Shown one piece after another: positions 1 through 6,497 of a stretch of DNA of 11,473 nucleotides. The DNA comes from Nitrospina sp. (lineage in GTDB: Bacteria > Nitrospinota > Nitrospinia > Nitrospinales > Nitrospinaceae). Both the position numbers and the translations under genes were made by a program. Under the pieces are notes generated by a model. It did not search any database and was not told where the DNA came from. It saw only the letters and a program-made list of their open reading frames with translations. The first letter of the stretch is position 1. Each line of letters begins with the position of its first letter. The stretch lies in NCBI GenBank assembly GCA_004357435.1, contig SMVS01000030.1, forward strand, positions 1-11,473, in the 5' to 3' direction.

Positions 1-1
1 C

Positions 2-3000
2 GTTTTGGTAATGGACGGCGCCATGGGCACCATGGTGCAGAACCTGGAGGTGACCGACGCCACCTTCGGCGGCTCGCTGTTCCGCATGTTGACCGACTTG
101 CTGACGTTCTCGCGTCCTGACGATCTGGAGCATATCCACCTGCAATACCTGCAAGCCGGAGCGCATTTGCTGGAGACCAACACGTTTGGCGCGTCACCCC
201 TGCGCCTCAAGGAGTTCGACTGGCGACAGATCGACGTTCGCGAGATGTCCGGCCTCCCCAAGGGATTGGACCTCATGGCGGGCGATCTGACCGCCATCAC
301 GCACCACATGAATGTGGAGGGGTGCCGAATTGCGCGCCGTGCCGTTGAAAAATACCGCGCCTCCGCCGAATACGACGGGCGGCCCCTGTTTGTGGTGGGC
401 TCAATCGGCCCTTCCAATTACGTGTTGTCGAGTACCCAGGCCAATCTGCAGAAGGCCACTTTCGACATGGCGGTGCAAAACAACAAGTGCCAGGTGCTGG
501 GCCTGCTGGAGGGGGGCGCCGACGCGTTGTTGTTCGAGACCCAGCAGGACATCCTGGAGCTGAAAGCTTCGATCATCGGCGCCAACCGGGCGTTTGAGGA
601 AACCCGCCAGCGCCTGCCGATCATGGCGCAGGTGACGGTCGACGCGTTTTCCAAGATGCAGATTTTCAACACTGATATTCATGCCGCTTATACGGCGGTG
701 GCGGGCATGGGCATCGCGACTTTTGGCGTCAATTGCAATGTCGGCCCGGCGGAGCTGGGGGCCACCGTCAAGCGCTTGAGTCAATTTTGCCGGCATCCCA
801 TTTCGGTGGTGCCTAATGCCGGCCAGCCCATCTCCGAGGACGGCAAGACTTGTTACAAACTGTCGCCCCAGGACATGGCCGACATCATGGAACCCTTTGC
901 GCGCGAACATGGCGTGTCGGTGGTGGGCGGTTGTTGCGGCACCAACCCGGAGCACATCCGCCTGCTGAGCGAGCGGGTGCGGGGGCTTCGGCCGCTGGTC
1001 CGCGACGTGCCCCGCAAAGTGTATGTCTCCGGTCCGCAGGAAGCGGTGCTGGTGGACAGCACCGAAGGCCTGGTGCGCATCGGCGAAACACTCAACGTGC
1101 GCGGCAGTAAAAAAGTGCGCGAGGCGGTGGAGCGCGATGACGGCACCCAGCTGGACATCCTCGAAGACGTGGTGCATGAGCAGGTGAACGACCTCGGCAT
1201 CGAAATCATCGACATTTGTATGGACAGCAACATCGTTGACACCGATAAGGTGCTGGCCGAAGTCATTCATGGCGTCACCAGCGACTTCAAGGGGGCCATC
1301 AGCATCGATTCGTTTTCGGTCGAGGCCCTGCAAAAAGGGCTGGAGACCTATCCCGGACGCCCCATCGTCAACTCCTTCAGCCTGGAGGAATACCGGCCGG
1401 GGGAAAGCAAGCTGGACGCAGTGCTCAAGATGAGCCGTGAGCACCATCCGCTTTATATCGCATTGGTCAATGGACCCCAGGGTCCGGGCGTCACCGCCGA
1501 TGAGAAATACGAATTGGCTCGCGAAATTGTGCGGCAAGCGGGCGAAAAATACGGCGTGACGCCCGATCAGATCCTGATCGATATCAACGCCTACCCGATC
1601 GGCAGTGAGTCGAAAGAGGGGCTGAACTTCTGCATGGAATCCCTGAACTGCCTGCCGCGCATCAAAGCCATTCATCCCGATTTAAGGACCAGCATCGGGG
1701 TCGGCAACCTGACGGCGGGGCTGGGCAAGAAACCCTACATGCGCAAGGTGCTGACCAGCGTGTTCCTGGAAGAGGCCCGCCAGCGGGGCCTGGATTGCGC
1801 CATCCTCAATCCCAATCATTATGTGCCGGTCGAAAGCCTGCCGCCCCAGGATGTCGAATTGGCGCGCAAGGTGATTCTCGACCACGACATGAACGCCTTT
1901 GAAGAGTTGGAAGAAGTGGCCATCCAAAAGAAAACCGGCATCGTTACCAAGAAGCACAACTATGGTGAGCTGGGGCTGGAGGAAAGCATTTGCCTGAAAA
2001 TCCTGGACGGCTTCAAGGAAAAAACCGAGGGCACTCTGGAAAAGGACGGCTGGCAGTACACCTACCACGACAAGATCGTTTTACAGGCGGCGCAGGTGGT
2101 GGACCGGCACGCGCCGCTGGATTTTATCAGCGATTATCTGATGAAGTCCATGCGTGAACTGGGCGACGGGTTCGGCCGCGGTGAAGTGAGTCTGCCGCAT
2201 TTGTTGAAGAGCGCCGATGTCATGCGTAACGTCATGGGATTTCTGGAGGCGTACATGAACCACAAAAGCGGGGTGAAACCGGGTGACGCCGTCGAATACA
2301 AGGGCGTGGTGGTGCTCGGCACCGTGTACCAGGACGTGCACAGTATCGGCAAGGACCTGGCCAAAACCCTCCTGGAAAATTATGGATACCGGGCTATCGA
2401 CCTGGGTGTTCAGGTGCCCCTGGAGTTGTTCATTGAAACCGCCCGCCGGGAGAAGGCGGACGCCATTGGCATGAGCGCTCTGCTGGTCCAAACCTCCAAC
2501 CACATGATCACGGTTGCCCGCATGTTGAAGGAACAGAATTACGATATCCCGGTGCTCATCGGCGGGGCGCCGGTCAACGACCGCCATGCCGGGTACGTCG
2601 CCATGTACGGTCAGGACCAGACCGATCAGATTTTGTCCAACGTGTTCTATTGCGAAAGCGGCATGGACGGCGTCAACACCATGAACGCGCTCATGGATGA
2701 AGGGAAATTGAAAAGTCTGCTGGCCAGCAACCGGGAAACCCTGACGCGCAGTTATCGGCGGGCCAAGGGCCTGGAAGAGACCCGTGGCAAGCTGTTGGCC
2801 ACTCTGGAACGCAGGCAGGTCAGTTTCAAAAAATATGAAGTGCCGGTCGACAACTTTGGGGTCAGTAAAATAGAATTGAAGTTGGGGAAACTGGCCTCGG
2901 TGATCGACTCCAAGAGTTTATTCTCGTTGAACTGGAAGTTTGGCAAACATTCCAGCTGGGCTAAGAAAGGGGTGACCCGGGAACAGCTCGTGGCCCTGCA

Positions 3001-3595
3001 AAAGGAGTGGGTGGAGAAAGCGCAGACCCACGGTTGGGTGGTGCCGCAGGCCCGATTCGCGCTGTTGCCCGCGCAGTCGGACGGCGATAGCGTGATCATT
3101 TATGATCCCGACCAGCCCGACCGCGAGTTGGGACGGCTCACCTTCACGGTGTGCATCGGTAAATCCAAAAACCGCAAGCAGGAACTCTTTTCAGCGGCCC
3201 AGTACTTTCACCCGAAATCTTCGGGGATTATGGATGTGGTGGGTTTGCAGATCACCACTGCCGGCCGCGGGCTGGACCCGGCCATAGTCCGATTCAAGGA
3301 GGAGAACGATTCCGAATCGTCTCTCTACCTGCAGGGCCTGGGCGATCGCGTGGCCGAGGATTTGGCCGAGTACGTTCATCAGTTGTTGAGGCAACGCACG
3401 GGCAAAAAAAAGCAGGAGGGACAACGATACAGTCCCGGTTACCCGGCGATCGAGGAATTGACCAACAATAAAACTATTTTCAATATTTTGCAGGCCGAAG
3501 ATATTGGGGTGGCGCTGACCGGGGCCAATGAATTCGATCCCCCCAGCACCACGGCCGCCGTGGTTTGCTTCCATCCCGACGCGGCCTATTTTTAA
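2..3595 (+). CDS. metH: Cobalamin-dependent methionine synthase, 5' end cut by window edge
   Basis: This cytosolic enzyme moves a methyl group from 5-methyltetrahydrofolate through cobalamin to homocysteine, giving methionine. The reading frame is open to the left edge, and the first residues seen (VLVMDGAMGTM) are the usual MetH start region, so roughly 10-25 residues are missing; the TTG at 5 is not a real start. Numbering from that TTG: homocysteine domain about 1-330 with zinc ligands Cys244 (VNCNVGP) and Cys310-Cys311 (GGCCGT); pterin domain about 350-640 (GETLNVRGS); cap about 660-755 (GDGFGRGEVSLP); B12 domain about 755-890 with the lower-ligand motif DVHSIG, His779; AdoMet reactivation domain about 930-1196 with RYSPGYP, Arg1141, matching the E. 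coli RPAPGYP motif. Length is close to E. coli MetH (1227). The pterin domain is divergent (see findings). No cobalamin riboswitch can be judged because the upstream region is outside the window. Identity is very sure. Confidence 0.96.
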   Translation, partial: VLVMDGAMGTMVQNLEVTDATFGGSLFRMLTDLLTFSRPDDLEHIHLQYLQAGAHLLETNTFGASPLRLKEFDWRQIDVREMSGLPKGLDLMAGDLTAITHHMNVEGCRIARRAVEKYRASAEYDGRPLFVVGSIGPSNYVLSSTQANLQKATFDMAVQNNKCQVLGLLEGGADALLFETQQDILELKASIIGANRAFEETRQRLPIMAQVTVDAFSKMQIFNTDIHAAYTAVAGMGIATFGVNCNVGPAELGATVKRLSQFCRHPISVVPNAGQPISEDGKTCYKLSPQDMADIMEPFAREHGVSVVGGCCGTNPEHIRLLSERVRGLRPLVRDVPRKVYVSGPQEAVLVDSTEGLVRIGETLNVRGSKKVREAVERDDGTQLDILEDVVHEQVNDLGIEIIDICMDSNIVDTDKVLAEVIHGVTSDFKGAISIDSFSVEALQKGLETYPGRPIVNSFSLEEYRPGESKLDAVLKMSREHHPLYIALVNGPQGPGVTADEKYELAREIVRQAGEKYGVTPDQILIDINAYPIGSESKEGLNFCMESLNCLPRIKAIHPDLRTSIGVGNLTAGLGKKPYMRKVLTSVFLEEARQRGLDCAILNPNHYVPVESLPPQDVELARKVILDHDMNAFEELEEVAIQKKTGIVTKKHNYGELGLEESICLKILDGFKEKTEGTLEKDGWQYTYHDKIVLQAAQVVDRHAPLDFISDYLMKSMRELGDGFGRGEVSLPHLLKSADVMRNVMGFLEAYMNHKSGVKPGDAVEYKGVVVLGTVYQDVHSIGKDLAKTLLENYGYRAIDLGVQVPLELFIETARREKADAIGMSALLVQTSNHMITVARMLKEQNYDIPVLIGGAPVNDRHAGYVAMYGQDQTDQILSNVFYCESGMDGVNTMNALMDEGKLKSLLASNRETLTRSYRRAKGLEETRGKLLATLERRQVSFKKYEVPVDNFGVSKIELKLGKLASVIDSKSLFSLNWKFGKHSSWAKKGVTREQLVALQKEWVEKAQTHGWVVPQARFALLPAQSDGDSVIIYDPDQPDRELGRLTFTVCIGKSKNRKQELFSAAQYFHPKSSGIMDVVGLQITTAGRGLDPAIVRFKEENDSESSLYLQGLGDRVAEDLAEYVHQLLRQRTGKKKQEGQRYSPGYPAIEELTNNKTIFNILQAEDIGVALTGANEFDPPSTTAAVVCFHPDAAYF

Positions 3596-3672
3596 GCCTC
3601 CCCAACGGGCCTGCCGGAGGGCAAATTAGCCTTCATGCCAACAGCGGGTTCTGCCGATAATGAACTCATCAG

Positions 3673-3690
3673 GGCGGCTGGGAGGCCGCC
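3673..3690. other. GC hairpin after metH
   Basis: A perfect 6-bp stem, ggcggc paired with gccgcc, encloses a 6-nt loop (tgggag). The sequence after it is gcaaccccc rather than T-rich, so it does not qualify as a standard rho-independent terminator. It could protect the 3' end of the metH transcript or be part of a larger folded RNA. Confidence 0.4.
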
Positions 3691-3789
3691 GCAACCCCCG
3701 GTTCGCCCGAATAGGCGGTCGGGTGAAAAGGCGGTTTGTTGTTGTTAAAACAATGGCATAGCCTGGATGGGTGGCGCCGAAATAAATCC

Positions 3790-3817
3790 TTGTAAATTAA
3801 GGTGTGTTTGCTAGAAT
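3790..3817 (+). promoter_or_regulatory. Sigma-70-like promoter for clpC
   Basis: A -35 element TTGTAA (3790-3795), a 16-bp spacer and a -10 element TAGAAT (3812-3817, 5 of 6 to TATAAT) are seen. The bases before the -10 are TGC, giving the extended -10 pattern TGn. Transcription would start near 3824, about 105 nt before the clpC ATG. I see neither a CIRCE element nor a sigma-32 pattern nearby. Assignment rests on consensus match only. Confidence 0.5.
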
Positions 3818-3829
3818 AAAAACAGCGTA

Positions 3830-3845
3830 ATCATTAATAAATGAT
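3830..3845. promoter_or_regulatory. Palindrome just downstream of the clpC promoter
   Basis: ATCATT-aata-AATGAT is a perfect 6-bp inverted repeat with a 4-bp centre. It begins about 6 nt after the predicted transcription start, a place where a bound repressor would block clpC transcription. It matches no operator I can name with confidence; the AT-rich setting makes chance occurrence possible. Confidence 0.3.
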
Positions 3846-3928
3846 CGGTGTTCAATGTTAAATTGTGGTTCAAAGCCGTTTAGGTTTTACCGCAGTTCCC
3901 ATTCCCTGACTTTTTAAGGCCAACAATC

Positions 3929-6367
3929 ATGTTTAAACGTTTTACGGAACGAGCCCGCAGAGTTATCATCCTCGCCAGGGAAGAAGCCGAACTTTACCGG
4001 CATGAGTATTTGGGCACAGAGCATATTCTGCAAGGGGTCATCAAAGATGGCGGCGGGATCGCGGTGGCGTTGCTCCAGAAATCCGGCGTGGATATGAATC
4101 AGGTCAAGGCCGAGCTGGAAAAAAATCTGCCGCGGAGTTCCAATTCGCTGGTCATCGGCGACATTCCCTTCACTTCCCGGGCGAAAAAAGTGCTGGAGTT
4201 TGCGGTCGAAGAAGCGCGTGCCCTGAATCACAACTACATCGGGACCGAACATCTTCTGCTGGGTTTGCTGAAGGAAAAAGAAGGTGTGGCCTGTCGTGTG
4301 CTGAATAGTTTTGGGATGTATTTTGAAGACGTCAGTGAAAAGCTGGTGGAAATGTTCAAGGAGCCGACCGAAACCGGGCGCAGTGGGGGTGAGGCCGGGA
4401 AGACCCCCACGTTGGACGAATTCAGCCGCGATTTGACGCAAATGGCGATCGCCGGCAAGTTGGACCCGGTCATTGGCCGGGCGAAGGAAATTGAGCGGGT
4501 GATCCAGATTTTGAGTCGCCGCACCAAAAACAACCCGGTGTTGATCGGCGAACCGGGAGTGGGCAAAACCGCCATCGTGGAAGGTTTGGCGCAACTGATC
4601 ATCGAGCGCGAAGTCCCCGATCTGTTGTTTGACAAACGCGTGGTTTCCCTGGATCTGGGTTCCTTGATCGCGGGCACCAAATACCGTGGCCAGTTTGAGG
4701 CGCGCCTCAAAGGGATCATGAAAGAAATTATTCAGAATAAAAGCATCATTCTGTTCATTGACGAGTTGCACACGCTGGTGGGCGCGGGCGCGGCGGAGGG
4801 ATCGGTGGATGCTTCCAATATGCTCAAACCGGCGTTGTCGCGCGGTGAGATCCAATGTATCGGCGCCACCACCCTCGAAGAGTATCGCAAATACATTGAA
4901 AAGAACGGCGCTCTAGAACGCCGGTTCCAGCCGATTGTGGTCAACCCGCCGTCGGTGGAAGAAACCATCGAGATCATCCGTGGCTTGAAGGTCCCTTATG
5001 AAGTGCATCATAAAGCCAAGATCAGTGATGAAGCCATTGTGCTCGCCGTGCGTTTTGCGGACCGCTATATCAATGACCGGTTTCTGCCGGACAAGGCCAT
5101 TGATGTCATCGACGAAGCGGGCTCCAGAGTGCGTTTACGCCGAGTCACGCAATCGCCTGAGATGAAGGAAATTCGGCGGGAAATCGATACCCTGGTGCGC
5201 GAGAAGAAAGTGCGGATAGAAAATCAGGAGTTTGAAAAAGCGGTGGAGTTGCGTGATAAGGAAGAGGAACTGCGGACCAAGCTCGAACAGGCGAAGACCG
5301 AATGGGACAGCAAGAATGAAGCCAGCGAGCCGAGCGTGACCGAAGAGGATATCGCCGCGGTGGTGTCCAGCATGACCGGTATTCCGCTCAACCGCATCGA
5401 AGAAAAAGAATCCACCCGCCTGATCAACATGGAGCAGGAGTTGGGTCAAAAAATTGTGGGCCAGGCGGAGGCGGTTGAGGTCATCAGTAAAGCCATTCGC
5501 CGATCCCGTTCCGGCTTGAAGGACATGCGGCGGCCGATCGGCACCTTTTTGTTTTTAGGGCCCACGGGGGTTGGTAAAACCGAATTGGCGGGCGCCTTGG
5601 CGGAATTCATGTTTGGCCACCGGGATGCTCTGATCCGGCTCGACATGTCTGAATATATGGAAAAATTCAATGTGTCGCGGCTGACCGGAGCGCCTCCCGG
5701 CTATGTCGGGTATGAGGAAGGGGGTCAGCTGACCGAAAAAGTCCGGCGCAAGCCCTATTCCGTGGTGCTGTTTGATGAGATTGAAAAGGCCAACCCGGAT
5801 GTGTTTCATCTGTTGTTGCAGATTATGGACGATGGCCGTCTGACCGACAGTTACGGAAGACACATTGATTTCAAAAATACAGTGATCATTCTGACGTCCA
5901 ATATCAGCTCTAAAATGATCGATAAGGGTTCCTTGGGTTTTCACAAGGATGATAAGGAAATGAGTTTCGACAAGATGGAGAAAGATCTCAAACAGGATTT
6001 GAAAAAAACCTTCAATCCTGAATTTCTCAATCGTATCAGCGAGGTGGTCGTTTTTCATCCTTTGGATTTGGAGAGTGTCACCAAGATACTCGATATTCAG
6101 TTGCAACTTTTGAATGAACAGCTGATCCAGCAGGGGTTGACGCTGGATATGACTGCGGAAGCCAAGAAATGGCTGGCTGAAAAAGGTTACGACAAGAATT
6201 TTGGAGCCCGGCCGCTGAAACGTGCCATTCAGAAACATTTGGAGGACGTGTTGTCCGATGAAATGCTGAAGGGTCGGTTCAAATCCGGAGGGGTGGTCGA
6301 AGTCGGCTTGGGTGATGACGTGCTTGTTTTCACCGAAAAATCCGGGGCTCTCAATACGGTTTCCTGA
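3929..6367 (+). CDS. clpC: ClpC-type AAA+ unfoldase of the Clp protease
   Basis: This cytosolic hexameric ATPase unfolds proteins and feeds them to ClpP. The 812-residue length fits ClpC. Seen in order: double Clp_N repeat about 1-145; first AAA+ domain with Walker A GEPGVGKT at 207-214, Walker B ILFIDE with Asp278-Glu279, and arginine finger region ALERRF; a short middle domain with a UVR-type segment about 420-460 (FEKAVELRDKEEELRTKLE), which separates ClpC from ClpB and ClpA; second AAA+ domain with Walker A GPTGVGKT at 544-551 and Walker B VVLFDEIEKA; ClpP-docking loop LGF at 669-671; sensor 2 GARPLKR. The ATG is supported by AAGG at 3916-3919, 9 nt upstream. Unlike the Firmicutes clpC operon there is no ctsR, mcsA or mcsB beside it; it seems to be a single-gene unit between its own promoter and a strong terminator. 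Confidence 0.95.
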   Translation: MFKRFTERARRVIILAREEAELYRHEYLGTEHILQGVIKDGGGIAVALLQKSGVDMNQVKAELEKNLPRSSNSLVIGDIPFTSRAKKVLEFAVEEARALNHNYIGTEHLLLGLLKEKEGVACRVLNSFGMYFEDVSEKLVEMFKEPTETGRSGGEAGKTPTLDEFSRDLTQMAIAGKLDPVIGRAKEIERVIQILSRRTKNNPVLIGEPGVGKTAIVEGLAQLIIEREVPDLLFDKRVVSLDLGSLIAGTKYRGQFEARLKGIMKEIIQNKSIILFIDELHTLVGAGAAEGSVDASNMLKPALSRGEIQCIGATTLEEYRKYIEKNGALERRFQPIVVNPPSVEETIEIIRGLKVPYEVHHKAKISDEAIVLAVRFADRYINDRFLPDKAIDVIDEAGSRVRLRRVTQSPEMKEIRREIDTLVREKKVRIENQEFEKAVELRDKEEELRTKLEQAKTEWDSKNEASEPSVTEEDIAAVVSSMTGIPLNRIEEKESTRLINMEQELGQKIVGQAEAVEVISKAIRRSRSGLKDMRRPIGTFLFLGPTGVGKTELAGALAEFMFGHRDALIRLDMSEYMEKFNVSRLTGAPPGYVGYEEGGQLTEKVRRKPYSVVLFDEIEKANPDVFHLLLQIMDDGRLTDSYGRHIDFKNTVIILTSNISSKMIDKGSLGFHKDDKEMSFDKMEKDLKQDLKKTFNPEFLNRISEVVVFHPLDLESVTKILDIQLQLLNEQLIQQGLTLDMTAEAKKWLAEKGYDKNFGARPLKRAIQKHLEDVLSDEMLKGRFKSGGVVEVGLGDDVLVFTEKSGALNTVS

Positions 6368-6379
6368 TCCGGAAACCGT
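6356..6379. other. Hairpin spanning the clpC stop codon
   Basis: ACGGTTTCC (6356-6364) is a perfect inverted repeat of GGAAACCGT (6371-6379) around a 6-nt loop, TGATCC, that contains the TGA stop. It has no T-run after it. It lies about 40 bp before the strong terminator, so it may be a 3' stabilising stem rather than a terminator. Confidence 0.45.
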
Positions 6380-6419
6380 GCCAACGAATATTTCCTAACC
6401 ATTCAGGTCTGAAGGGTAC

Positions 6420-6470
6420 AAGTATTAAGCTTTTCGGTCGTATATGCCGTTAAGCTTAATACTTTTTTTT
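6420..6470 (+). terminator. Strong intrinsic terminator after clpC
   Basis: AGTATTAAGCTT (6421-6432) pairs perfectly with AAGCTTAATACT (6452-6463); A6420 with T6464 adds a 13th pair. The 19-nt loop can form an inner CGG/CCG pairing. A run of eight T residues ends at 6470. This is the clearest terminator in the window and should end clpC transcription. It sits just 27 bp before the TTG start of bamA. Confidence 0.88.
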
Positions 6471-6488
6471 GTTCTCATTTGAGACTCC

Positions 6489-6494
6489 GGGGGA
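6489..6494 (+). promoter_or_regulatory. Weak ribosome binding site for bamA
   Basis: GGGGGA lies 3 nt before the TTG at 6498. The spacing is short and the match to the Shine-Dalgarno core only partial. In this frame a TGA stop at 6480-6482 leaves TTG 6498 as the only standard start that keeps the whole signal peptide, which is why it is chosen. Confidence 0.4.
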
Positions 6495-6497
6495 TTC

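Larger units (their letters stand above)
3596..3928. other. metH-clpC intergenic gap, 333 bp
   Basis: No coding region is supported here. The left part (about 3596-3735) is GC-rich and full of short inverted repeats: cctcc/ggagg at 3597-3601 and 3616-3620, ggcggc/gccgcc at 3673-3690, and cccga/tcggg at 3706-3710 and 3719-3723. None is followed by a T-run, so metH has no obvious intrinsic terminator. The right part (about 3780-3890) turns sharply AT-rich and holds the clpC promoter candidate and a palindrome. I do not recognise a known riboswitch or RNA family in it. Confidence 0.7.

Noticed and set aside
5..7. TTG as the start codon of metH.
   Set aside because: The frame is open to the window edge, and the protein would begin inside the conserved VLVMDGAMGT segment, so the true start is upstream of the window.
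401..1675. A 424-codon open frame on the - strand opposite metH.
   Set aside because: It lies wholly against a clear MetH domain, has a composition rich in His, Gln and Asp typical of antisense shadows of GC-rich genes, and shows no family motif.
3406..3412. A AAA AAG heptamer in frame in metH, the classic -1 frameshift slippery sequence.
   Set aside because: The -1 frame ends about 20 codons on (TAA at 3469), which would only truncate the reactivation domain. No clear stimulatory hairpin is seen, and lysine runs in a linker give this by chance.
3596..3760. A cobalamin or c-di-GMP riboswitch in the gap after metH.
   Set aside because: I do not see the conserved B12-box bases or the c-di-GMP core, and the gap lies after metH and far from the clpC start.
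3914..4855. A 313-codon open frame on the - strand opposite clpC.
   Set aside because: It is antisense to the highly conserved Clp_N and first AAA+ domains and has no recognisable motif or start signal.
5555..6238. A 227-codon open frame on the - strand opposite the second AAA+ domain of clpC.
   Set aside because: Same reasoning: shadow of a strongly conserved coding region.
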